Origin: Talpa occidentalis
Lineage: Eukaryota; Chordata; Mammalia; Eulipotyphla; Talpidae
DNA length: 64,000 bases
Direction of reading: 5' to 3'
Assembly: GCF_014898055.3 (NCBI RefSeq)
Contig: NW_023601212.1
Span: forward strand, 51,200,329-51,264,328
Part shown: piece by piece, positions 46,545 through 57,669 of the stretch
Layout: every line of letters begins with the position of its first letter
Numbering within the stretch: the stretch's first letter is position 1
Position numbers and translations under genes: made by a program
The notes under the pieces: generated by a model
Seen by the model: the letters and a program-made list of their open reading frames with translations, nothing else
Databases searched by the model: none
Told to the model about the DNA's origin: nothing

Positions 46545-47542
46545 ATGCCAGCCAGTCCCAACAACACAGTGTCCCAACGCATACGGCAAATTAGAAAACA
46601 GACAGTAGGGAGTAGAAGAACCACACGCAACATAGCAACTCCTCAGGGAAGAAGCACACCACAAAAAGAAAACCAGCCCCCAGACTGCAAAGACAGTAAC
46701 TTGGAGGAACTTCTGAGTCTTCCAGAAAGAGAATTTAAAATTGCCATGATTAAAAAAATGACAGAACTCATAAAGGAAAACAATGATAAGGGAAAAATAA
46801 TCAACGATCAGAAGAATGAAATTGAGTCCCTAAAGAGGGAAGTAAAAGAAATGCAGGAGATCAAAGAATTAATGGAAGAACTAAAGAATTCTGGGAAAAG
46901 CAATGAAAGCAGAATAGATGAAATGGAAGAACGAATAAGTTCTCTTGAAGACACAGAAATAAAAAGAACCAAAACAGAAAAGGAAAGAGAAGTACGAAGG
47001 AAAAAGAACAAAGAAAGACTTCGGGAACTATCTGACACCATGAGGAAAGGGAATATAAGAGTTATAGGAATACCAGAGGAGAGGAGAGAGATGTAGGAAA
47101 AGAGAAAATATTCCAGGAGATAATTGAAGAGAACTTCACAAATGTGAAGAAGGAGCTGAAAATTGATATACAAGAAGCAAGAAGAACACCAAACTTCCAT
47201 GAAGAAAGGAAAAATACAGCAAGACACATAATAGTGAAGCTTCCAAGAATCCAGGACAAGGAAAAAATAATGAAGCTGACAAGAGGGAAGAAACAAATAA
47301 CATTCAAAGGAAAACCAATCAGGCTGACATCAGACTTCTCTGAAGAAACACTACGGGCAAGGAGAGAGTGGAAGGACATAGTCAACAGACTCGAAGAAAA
47401 CAGATGTCAACCAAGAATATTCTATCCCGCAAAGCTTTCCTTCCTCTATGAAGAAAGAATAAGGACCTTCCCAGACAAACAGAAACTATGGAACTTCATT
47501 ACCAATAAACCCCACTCCAAAAAATACTACAAGGAATCCTAA
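46545..47542 (+). pseudogene. L1 ORF1 (ORF1p), frameshifted
   Basis: The start is taken at the ATG at 46545. An upstream in-frame ATG at 46500 lies in the 5' UTR repeat. Residues about 45-165 are charged and heptad-like, as expected for the coiled coil. The RRM begins at NIRVIGIPE. The frame then ends early at 47096, while the C-terminal domain (RHIIVKL, YPAKLSF) continues in another frame to 47542. A single-base length change near 47075-47090 explains this. ORF1p normally coats L1 RNA as a trimer; this copy would give a truncated protein without the C-terminal domain. Confidence 0.93.
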
Positions 47543-47637
47543 AGCCAGAACCTCAGAGGGACGAATAACAATGAAAGAAGGCAAGGAAAAAAAAAGATAT
47601 TGAAAGAATAAATAAAATAAAAGGAAAGACAAACACA

Positions 47638-50600
47638 ATGGCAAATACAGATGCTAACATATCAATATTAACCCTAAATGTAAATGGACTAAACTCTTCA
47701 ATAAAAAGGCACAGAGTTGCAGCCTGGATTAAGAAACAAAACCCAACCTTTTGCTGTCTCCAGGAAACACATTTAGCTACAAAAGATAAAAATAGACTCA
47801 AAGTTAAAGGATGGAAAACAATCCTACAAGCAAATGGACCAAAAAAGAAAGCAGGAACAGCTATACTTATATCAGATAAAACAGATTTCAAACTCAAAAA
47901 AATAAAAAGGGATCCCAACGGTCACTACATCAAAGGGACAATACTTCAAGAAGAAATAACACTAATTAACATATACTCACCAAACGAAGGAGCACCAAAA
48001 TATATCAGACAACTGTTGTCATCTCTGAAAACAGACATCAGAGAAAACACATATGTAGTGGGAGACTTCAACACACCACTATCAACAATGGATAGATCAA
48101 CAAGACAAAAAATAAGTAAAGAAACTAAAGCTCTAAATAAGGACCTAGAGCATTTGGGCTTAACAGACATCTATAGAACACTAAACCCCCAAAATACGGA
48201 GTACACATTTTTCTCAAGCGCACACGGATCATTCTCCAGGATCGATCACATACTGGGGCACAAGACAAACATCAACAGATACACCAAGACTGAAATCATA
48301 CCAATCATCTTTTCTGACAATGAAGGCATCAAGCAAGAAATAAACCATAAAAAGAAGGCAAGGAACTTTCCTACCTCATGGAGACTAAAAACCACACTAC
48401 TGGAAGACCACTGGACTAATGAGGAGATCAAAGAGGAAATTAAAAAATTCTTTGAATTGAATGACAATGAGGACACCAATATCCTAAATGTATGGGACGC
48501 AGCAAAAGCAGTAATAAGAGGAAAATATATAGCAACAGAAGCTCACATCAAGAAACAAGAAAGAACTCAAAGAAACAACCTAATCTCAAAGCTCAAAGAT
48601 CTAGAAAAAGAACAACAAAAAAAACCCCAAACCAGTAGAAGAAAAGAAATAATAAAAACCAAAGCAGAAATAAATGAAATTGAAACTAAAAATACAATCC
48701 AAAAGATCAATGAAACCAAGAGCTGGTTCTTCGAAAAAATCAATAAAATAGACAAACCCCTAGCCAGGCTCACAAAGGAAAAAAGGGAGAAAGCACAAAT
48801 AAACAGGATCAGAAATGAAAGAGGAGAAATCACAACGGACACAGCAGAAATCAAAAGAATAATCAGTAACTACTATGAAGAGTTGTATGGAAACAAGTTC
48901 AACAATCTAGAGGAGATGGACAAATTCCTACAACTCTAAAATCACCCAAAGCTAGATAAAGAAGAAATAGAACACCTAAACAGACCAATTACAAGCAGCA
49001 AATTGAAATGGTAATCAAAAACCTCCCCAAAAACAAAAGCCCAGGACCTGATGGATTTACAAACGAATTCTACCAAACATTCAGAGATGAATTGGTGCCT
49101 ATCCTTCACAAACTCTTCCAAAAAATTGAGAAGGAAGAGACAATACCAAACACATTCTATGAAGCTAACATTACACTAATACCAAAACCGAACAAGGACA
49201 ACACAAAAAAGGAAAACTACAGGCCAATCTCCCTAATGAACACTGATGCAAAAATCCTCAACAAATTTTAGCTATCAGAATCCAACAATGTATCCATAAG
49301 ATAATTCACCACGACCAAGTAGGATTCATTCCAGGGACACAAGGATGGTTTAACATCCGAAAATCAATCAACGTTATCCAACACATCAACAAAAAGAAAT
49401 ATAAAAACCATATGATAATATCAATAGATGCTGAGAAAGCTTTCTACAAAGTGCAACACCCATTCATGATAAAAGCCCTTAAAATTCTTGGGATACAAGG
49501 AACATACCTCAACATCATAAAGGCCATCTATGACAAGCCAACAGCCAGTATCATCCTCAATGGTGAAAAGCTGAAAGCAATTCCATTAAGATCTGGAACA
49601 AGACAAGGATGCCCACTCTCACCACTGCTTTTCAATATAATACTGGAAGTCCTAGCCAGAGCAATAAGACAAGAGAAAGACATCCAAGGAATCCAAATAG
49701 GAAAAGAAGAAGTCAAACTATCACTATTTGCAGATGATATGATAATATACATAGAAAACCCCAAAAACTCCACAGAAAAACTAATTCAACTCATCAATCA
49801 GGTCAGTAAAGTGGCAGGATACAAAATCAACATGCAAAAGTCAGTAGCCTTCCTATACACAAACAATAAATCTGAAGAAGAAGAAATAAAAAAAAAACAT
49901 CCCTTTTATTATTGAAACAAAAAAAATCAAATATTTGGGAATAAATCTAACAAAAGAGGTAAAGGACCTATACAAAGAAAACTATAAAACACTGTTAAAA
50001 GAAATAGAAGAAGACACAAAGAAATGGAAAGACATCCCCTGCTCATGGATTGGAAGAATAAACATTATTAAAATGACCATCCTACCAAAAGCAATATACA
50101 GATTCAATGCTATTCCAATAAAAATTTCAATGTCATTCTTCAAAGAAATAGAACAATTATTGATGAAATTCATATGGAATCACAAAAAACACCGAATTGC
50201 CAAAGCTCTCCTGAAAAAGAAAGAAGGGAATGGAGGCATCACACTCCCAGACTTCAAACTCTACTACAAAGCCATAATCATCAAAACTGCATGGTATTGG
50301 AACAAGAACAGACATACAGACCAATGGAATCGAATAGAAAATTCAGAAATAAACCCACAGATTTATGGTCAACTAATCTTTGACAAAGGAGCAAAGACTA
50401 TGCATTGGAGCAAAGAAAGTTTGTTCAATAAATGGTGCTGGGAAAACTGGGTTGCTACATGCAAAAGAATGAAGCTTGACCACTACCTCACACCATACAC
50501 AAAAATCAACTCAAAATGGATTAAAGAACTAGACATAAGACCTGAAACCATAAAATATATAGAAGGAAATATAGGCGAAACACTACGTGATTTGCACATC

Positions 50601-51455
50601 AAAGACATCTTTACAGATACATCACCCAAAGCAGTGATAGTGAAGGCAAAGATAAACAGCTGGGGCTACATCAAATTAAAGAGCTTCTGCACAGCAAAAG
50701 AGACAATAACCAAAACAAAGAGAAACCCCACCGACTGGGAGAACATTTTTGCACCCAACACTAATGATAAAGGACTGATCACAAAAATCTGCAAAGAGCT
50801 GATGAGACTCAACAACAACAAAGAAAATAACCCAGTCAAAAAATGGGCAGAAGAGCTAGAAACTTCTCTGAAGAGGAAATGCAAATGGCCAACAGGCATA
50901 TGAAAAAATGTTCAACATCACTTGTAATCAGGGAAAGGCAAATCAAAACTACCATGAGATACCATCTTACACCAGTGAGAATGGCACATATTAAAAAAAA
51001 CTAGCAACAACAAATGTTGGCGAGGTTGTGGAGAAAAAGGAACTCTCCTGCACTGTTGGTGGGAGTGCAAACTGGTCCAACCACTATGGAGAGCTGTGTG
51101 GAGATTTCTTGATCTACTAAACATAGAGCTTCCATATGATCCAGCAATTCCACTCCTAGGTATTTACCCAAAGGACACAGAAACATCAATTCCAAAGAGC
51201 ACCTGCACCCCTATGTTTATAGCAGCACTGTTTACAATAGCTAAGTTTTGGAAACAGCCCAAATGCCCAAAAATAGATGACTGGATCAAGAGGATGTGGT
51301 ACATATATACCATGGAATATTACTCAGCATTCAAAAAAGATAAACACATGCAATTTGCAGCAACATGGATGGCACTGGAAGGGATCATGCTCAGTGAAAT
51401 AAGCCAGAAAGAAAAAGAAAAATACCGGATGGTCTCACTCATAGCAGGAATCTAG
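47638..51455 (+). pseudogene. L1 ORF2 (endonuclease/reverse transcriptase), multiply broken
   Basis: The N-terminal 433 codons (47638-48939) carry the APE-type endonuclease: N14, E43 (LQETH), Y113, D143 and N145 (GDFN), D203 and H204 (IDH). The position of the catalytic His in the SDH motif is Asn (codon 228, 48319-48321). The frame ends at a stop at 48937. Further frame changes lie near 49000, 49266, 49890, 50862 and 50995. The reverse transcriptase motif FADD is kept (49727-49738). The usually invariant AFD is AFY (49445-49447). The C-terminal Cys-His motif spans 51015-51068. No functional protein is expected. Confidence 0.95.
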
Positions 51456-51634
51456 AAAACTTAGGTGGTGGACCAGGAAAATGAATAACTATAAGAAAGT
51501 GAAAATCGGAATCGACAAAAAACTATGAACCAGAGACACTTTTTGGGGGGGGGGGCGGGAGGGGAGGGATTGGGGTCAGAATGGGGGGGTTGCAATTGTA
51601 TGGGGAATATAAAAATAAAATTTATTATTAAAAA
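51456..51634 (+). other. L1 3' UTR with G-rich tract
   Basis: Contains runs of 12, 4, 4, 4 and 7 G (51543-51590), a G-quadruplex-prone polypurine tract typical of L1 3' UTRs. It ends aaaaataaaatttatta and an A stretch. The truncated copy at 37492-37648 shares this sequence closely. Confidence 0.9.
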
Positions 51635-51651
51635 AAGAATATAGTGCTTTG
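51635..51651 (+). repeat. L1 target-site duplication, right
   Basis: Exact second copy of the 17-base word at 45658. Confidence 0.97.
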
Positions 51652-52160
51652 GAGGTCTAATTTAGCAGAGAAAATATTGAAAATTACATGATTAATGCAG
51701 AGTTCTTCTCTCTTTGCATGTCATATATATATATGTATACATATACATATATATAGTTCTCAAAAATGGATATGTTTTAGAACCAAATTTGGCTTGAGTC
51801 TGCCATCTTGCCTTAGATGTCCAACAATTCTGCTTTGAAGGCCAAAGAGGGAATATTTTTCTGCAGCATGACAGATGTAATGCGATACTGTTTGTTGCTA
51901 ATAGCAGATTCTCTGTCCTTAAAAATCAAGCACTTCATTTACATGAGTAAATCCTAGAACAATTCTGAAAAAGATTCATATTCTCTAGTAGGATGCTTTA
52001 AAACCACCAGGGATCATAAAAACCCCTCATGGCAATCTAAGTGATTCTGTTGTAATATACTCAATTTTAAAGCAGTATTGTCTATTCAGTAGAGGGGTCT
52101 GTTTTATAAATTGGGTGACATGGTGCTTAATCCAGTCTCCTCTTATCACCTGTGGTTGGC
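51652..52160. other. Unassigned; (AT/GT)n patch at 51722-51757
   Basis: An alternating purine-pyrimidine AT tract is the only structured part. Confidence 0.4.
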
Positions 52161-52174
52161 AGCTCATTACTTTT

Positions 52175-52435
52175 TTTAAAAAAATATTTATTTATTTATG
52201 TATATAAGAACTGGAGGTATAAGCCAGAGGTGCAGGGCATGAGAGGATTCACCAGAGAGAGTGGGGAGCAGAACAGAGTGACTGAAATACACCGCTGAGT
52301 GGAGCAGTGGGCAAGGCAGGAGAGGTCTGCTACGCCATGTGGGTTAGCTCTCTGGCTGGAAATTGAACTCAATGCAATGGCTGGTGATAGCTTGATAGCA
52401 CTGTTATTAACTCCTGTGCCACCAGGGAGGCCCCA
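52175..52435 (-). mobile_element. tRNA-derived SINE, type II
   Basis: Reverse copy flanked by agctcattactttt (52161) and aactcattactttt (after 52435). Confidence 0.9.
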
Positions 52436-53180
52436 GCAACTCATTACTTTTAACATGATTAAAATTCTTAAGTTATCAAATGTTGCATGTATATCTCAGA
52501 GAATGTTGTGCAGTTGACACAAAGATGCCTGTCAGACATTTTGAGATATTTTAAAAGAATGCATTGTTATTTTATAACATCGTGGCTATCTTGTTATTTA
52601 TCTGGCTCCAAGGAGGCCTCTTTAAGTTTCCAAATGGAAGGCCCAGAAATCATTTTCCCTAACTTAAGGTTTTCCATGGAAATGCAGAAAACAGTATTTG
52701 GAACTTAAACATTTGTACAATACATATCCTTCCATGTTCTCTCTGTATTTAGCCCTCCCCCACCCCATTTACATTGGTTATCCTTTTCTTCTGTCATTTA
52801 TTTCTTTATAGGGAGATCATTATTTGGCCAATGAGAAGCAATTCTAATTTTGTCTTAGAACCAAAATGTACATAGGCAAAGGGAGTCTGGGCTTTGTATT
52901 AAAAATGGTCTCTTGGCTCTCTTGGCCTCATCTGGGGTTCTGTTGTATCTTGGCTCTCTTTGATTTCCTTGGAAATCTGTTCTATGGCTCAGTCTGGTTC
53001 CAGCGGTCGCAATGTATCATTGTACAAACCTTTGCTAGCTGCAAATACCCTCTTAAAAGTGTATTTAACCACAGATTTCAATCTGCAAATTATTAATGTT
53101 AAAACTATTTGAAGAAGGACACATTTCCAGACACCAAGCCAACATGAAGCTTTTACATAAATCAAATATGGCAGAACCAA
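52436..53180. other. Unassigned non-coding sequence
   Basis: No ORF, repeat or RNA gene is recognised. Confidence 0.3.
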
Positions 53181-53188
53181 ATTGAAGC

Positions 53189-53329
53189 TATGAGTTTTTC
53201 TCAGTCTCCGGCTTGGGCTGTGGTGATGGCCTGCTTTCCCGTTTGTGGTTCGCATCATCATGTCCTCCGCTGTGGGTCTCCTCAATGCTGTGCTTGCTAG
53301 CGTTGCGTCTGGAGCCTTTTCCCTCCATG
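53189..53329 (-). other. Short CpG-bearing ORF, possible exon or retrocopy
   Basis: A minus-strand ATG frame of about 46 codons, starting MEGKGSRRNASKHSIEETH and rich in polar residues, ends at a stop near 53189. The stretch holds several CpGs in a CpG-poor region, and a TTTCCAG acceptor-like site lies about 60 bases upstream. In-frame stops lie between that site and the ATG. An overlapping frame is open for 133 codons (52989-53390), so the true frame is unclear. I do not recognise the protein. Confidence 0.25.
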
Positions 53330-53399
53330 CTTGTTCAAAGTTAAATGTGGGATGGAGATACATGCTCTTTTGAGTTGGCTCTGGAAACATGAGATGATT

Positions 53400-54170
53400 T
53401 TGCTTTTCAATATTTTCAATTTCCCTTCCTCTATGTTAATGTAATTTCATTAGGTAAAATGTGTTCCTTTAAATTTGAATGTGTGGGTGAATGTGTGCAA
53501 CTGTGTAGAGTAGAAGAGAAAAAAGGGCATGGGCACTATGTCATATATGTTTTCTTGAGGAGAAATTGACCTGAAAGGCAGATAGAAAAGATATACCTCC
53601 TGGGAAACCCCTTGTATCAGATAGGAGAGAAATTAGGTTAAGATTGGGCCTGAGGGTAGCCAAGAACACCCCTCTTCGAAGCTGCTTAGTCTCTTACTGT
53701 GGCCTTCAGAGGGGCAGACTATGCCATACAGAATTGGACTCTGGAGAGTTTGGCAGAAGTGCATCCAGTACCCAGGGATGTCACTTGCTCAAACATGCTA
53801 TGCTAACCATTTAAAACCAACTGTCTTGTTTTCTGAGAACTCACAGGAAAGTGTGTTGGGAGGGAGTAACCATTGTGGAAACAACGAAGAGATAAAACCA
53901 CAAAGGAATGAACACTGCTGTTGCCGTATTTCAGCTGTTCTTGACAAGTCCTTACTCTTGGTGACTGAAATCCTTCATTAACAAAATGCCAGCATATATT
54001 TTATCTGTGTCTCTCACAATAGGAGCAAATGCTGGAGGGGAGAGTAGAAAGGAAACTAACTAATAGCCATTCTGCTTATATATGCATTTTTTCCTCTTTT
54101 AATCCTATGAGGTAGGATTTGTATTTTTATACCATATTACAGTAATAAGGTAAAGTCAGTTCACTACTGA
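53400..54170. other. Unassigned non-coding sequence
   Basis: The 86-codon ORF at 53721 has no recognisable domain. No repeat family is seen. Confidence 0.3.
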
Positions 54171-54175
54171 GATTT

Positions 54176-54390
54176 TTTTAAAAAAGATTTATTCATTTAT
54201 TTTTGCGCAGAACAACTGGGTGTAGGCTGGAGGTGTGGTGGGTGAGAGGATTCACCAGAGACAGAGTGGGGAGCAGAGCAGATGGATTTACTAAAAAAAC
54301 ACTGCTGAGGGGAGCAGCAGGCAAGACAGGAGCAGTCTGCTGTGCCATATGTGGGTTAGCTCCCTGGCCGGGGATCGAACTTCAGCCTGA
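54176..54390 (-). mobile_element. tRNA-derived SINE, type II, head-truncated
   Basis: Reverse copy that keeps tail and body but stops after the B-box region (ggggatcgaac, 54369). The first half of the tRNA-like head is missing. Confidence 0.85.
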
Positions 54391-54394
54391 GATA

Positions 54395-57300
54395 TTGAGA
54401 TCTTAAATAGTAGGCATGTCTATATTAAAATCACTTTAATTTGCTCTCGCTATAGGCCATAATCCAGTGAATTAAATTCAGCTGATTTTAGACAGTTTGG
54501 TGAGTTTGAAAACCACCTTCTATTTTGATTTTTGTTTTTGACTTCAAGGATTTTTTGCAGAGTTTTTGTATTATCCTGTTTCCAGTGCAACAGGTGAAAA
54601 GAGGACATAATGTTATCTCTGGTTTTACATGCCATTTTAAAAAATTCAGTCCAGCACATCTGCATACACATATGTAAGGCATTGTCCTCAGCCATCCCCT
54701 CTCCTTACTCCATGTGCAAAAAAAAAGAGTGAAAATTAATATTACATTAGAATGCATAATAGTTTCTTTTTATTTTTGTGGCATGTAAAACATGTGGAAC
54801 CTGAAACAGAAAAGATTTACTATTGACTGATAAAAGCACAGATCAGATTTTAAATAATAGATGTTTTAACCTATGCTAGAGGTTTGGTTGGAGTTTTGCC
54901 ATATTGTTTGAATCAGCCTCATTGCCTAGAGGGGGCTTTTTCAGGAAGCCATTGTAATTTTCATCCCTTCGACACTGGTATTTTCATGAGCTGAAGTTAA
55001 GTGTCTCAGGGGATAATGGAATATCACTAAAACATTTCCTGAGGCTGCACATGGGTATGCCCAAGTCTACTCTCAGAAGAATAGAGCTTTGTTCCATTTT
55101 TTTGAGGAAATGATGTTTCACCCAAGTACAATTTTTCTTTTTAATGGAGATTAAAAATATTGTATTCAGAAAAAATAGTTCAAGTAATTTATTCAGTGCA
55201 AATGTCCCTTACTTAGTTTTCAAGAATGATAGGGATTTGATTATTTTTATTTGTCTTATAATACCTAAGTTATAAAGCAACGAATTCATAATATTTGACC
55301 ATCCAAAGGTTTAATATGAAATAAAAATAAAGTGAATGAAATAAAGTGAAAAAAATATGAAATAAAGTAAAACTTCATAGACATTTTGAGGTAGAGAAAT
55401 AACACTTTACACTCGTTTTTATGAGAAATTTCCAAAGACTTGTAAGTTATTTTTTTAAATTAAAATTCATATACAACAATCATCAAAACTTTTCCTGTGT
55501 GATATCTATAAAGCAGTAAGAAGCCGTGATAAACAATGCTACCTTATTGGCTATTAATGCAACTGGCAGACTTCTGTTTTTTGGTTCTAGCATCACAGTT
55601 GGATGAATGAGTTTTCTGTTAGTTAAGAGAAGGAATGAGGGTGTGTAGAAAATAACAAGCTGCCTAAAGCAGTTTGTGAGGGCACTTGTGAGGCATCACA
55701 GACGCTGGCAATCAGCTCATGGAGGTTTGTCTGGACCTTCGTTCTGCTCAGGTAACATTTTGAAATCGCCCTGTTTTCACGATAATATAAAAAAGAACAC
55801 TTGGGTACATGGATTAGAAAGCAAGTCATATACATTCATGACGTTGTGATATTGTGCAACAGAAATATTATAAATCTTACACAGTAGAAATATTGGAAAG
55901 TTTACCTACATTGTGCCACTGAATGAGTTATGGGTCTAATTCAAACAACATGGCATCATTCCCTAAACGTATGCCGGGCTTTCTTACAAACTCTGTGAAG
56001 GAGGATGTGTAATAGAGAACATTTCTGAGTAGAGACCATTTCTTTGCTTGTGACCCTGTGATTAAACTAGATGTATCTTGTGATGATCTTTCAATAATTT
56101 CAGGTAACCTGCTTTGGCTCTTGTCAGAGGCAATTTTATTTGCTATCTCTTAGCTCCAGTGGGCTGAAGCAAAGAAGCTCTGTTCAAGGTCAAAGATAAT
56201 TCTGAGTTTACTGCTTACTGGTGCAGTTGTTAACTATGTTTAGGCCTGACCGCATCTCTGGGCTCCACCCACCAAGATCTATAAAATCTGCCTGAGTCTT
56301 TCTGTTTGAAAGATCTTCAGTACCTGAGTATTTGTCAGATCCTTCCTTCCTAGAAAAATACCTGTTCTTGTTCTATTCTTTCAATACTGTCTTCTTTACT
56401 CAGTTTTGACTGACACTTGCAAATGGTCTTTCTTATCTTTTTGAGACACACACACATACACACACACAACCCAATACCCCAAATAGTCTGAGCAAAACAA
56501 AAACAGTAAGAACAAAAACTTGCTGGTACAACATAATTTTTTCAACCTTTAATATCATGCATTCCTTCATTGTCAAATTTATTGAAAGCACATTTTAAAC
56601 CTACTCAAAATTTCCACTTCCTAATCACCCCTTCCTGTATTCCTTGTAATAAAGCTACTATTTTCCAAGGTCGCCAACAACATGCTTGTTGCCAAAACAA
56701 ACCATGATTTGGTCAGTCTTACTCTCCTTCCCTTTTCTGTAGATTGTGATGCTGTTGACTGCTTGCTCAGTCCTTTCTAAAACACAGTCTTGCGCTTGTT
56801 TTTTAGACCATGGCTTTCTCCTGACACATGGCAGGAGTGGGGCTTTGCGATCACATAACTTTGACAGGCATCTTAGACTCAGTATGATCTTTACTATCTG
56901 CACGTGGGCACCATATTGCACTTCTGGGCATTCGGGTCAGGAGACACTGAAAGAAGAGTGGAGTGGAAGGGCATTTGGTAGTGCTTGGCCTACAGCAGTG
57001 CATTTCAATGGGGTCTTATTGGCTTTGGGCTGGGCCAGGTCTTCTTTGTGAGGAAAGAACACATGTCCAAAGCATGGCAGGAGTTTTGGCATCTCTGAAC
57101 ACAAGGCACTACTAATTGCACCATTGTACCAACCGAAAAATGCCCCACACATTCCCATATGTGCACTAGGATGTGCTTCTGTCCTGGGCTGATGAGAAGG
57201 GGAAGGTTATGGTTAAGTTGTTTTGGCAATTCTTTCACGTTGCATATAAATACTTTCGCACTTTCTTCTTTTGAGAGATGAGTGTTGTACATCAATCCTC

Positions 57301-57560
57301 TATCATTGATTTTCATTACTTCATTACATAGTATGCACCTCATGTATTGTCCTATTTATACTTTTCCACATTGCTTTTGTCCTCATTTCCAAGTCTCAGT
57401 CTTTATTGATGGGGCACTGCTTGCAGAGGTCCTACTTATTATATTTTGCATTTTGTTTAGACCTAAATTCCTTGACCCCCACCCCCCAATTTTGGAGCAG
57501 CCTCCTAGCATTTCATCAACATATGGCATTTACCGCATTGAATTCCTCCACCATCTTCAT
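54395..57560. other. Unassigned; short (AC)n at about 56448-56469
   Basis: A 3 kb stretch with no SINE. A TATA-like ctataaaatctgcc at 56279 has no supporting gene or LTR ends. Minus-strand frames at 56658-57343 look weakly protein-like but match nothing I know. Confidence 0.3.
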
Positions 57561-57567
57561 GTCTTAA

Positions 57568-57664
57568 AGATATGAGACTGTCTTGTTCATGTTCACCTCA
57601 TGTTCTTGTTCACATCATAGTGTCTGGCACATAGTAGATCCTCAATAAATATTTACTGATGTGC
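57568..57664 (+). repeat. LINE-2 3' terminus
   Basis: The segment gtgtctggcacatagtagat then cctcaataaatatttactga is the characteristic L2 3' end. Confidence 0.8.
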
Positions 57665-57669
57665 AAATA

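Larger units (their letters stand above)
45675..51634 (+). mobile_element. Near full-length young L1 (LINE-1) retrotransposon
   Basis: A 5.96 kb element with 5' UTR (45675-46544), ORF1 (46545-47542), a 95-base gap, ORF2 (47638-51455), a 3' UTR with a G-rich tract and a short A tail. A 17-bp exact target duplication brackets it. L1 encodes an RNA-binding chaperone and an endonuclease/reverse transcriptase and moves by target-primed reverse transcription. Both reading frames are interrupted, so it should not move by itself. The intact flanks and full 5' end indicate a fairly recent insertion. Confidence 0.97.

Noticed and set aside
56230..56340. TATA-like ctataaaatctgcc as a promoter or LTR
   Set aside because: No TG...CA ends, duplication, poly-A signal or downstream coding exon could be found.
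56658..57343. Overlapping minus-strand ORFs with Cys residues
   Set aside because: Weakly protein-like, but two frames are equally plausible, no domain is recognised and no retrocopy hallmarks are present.
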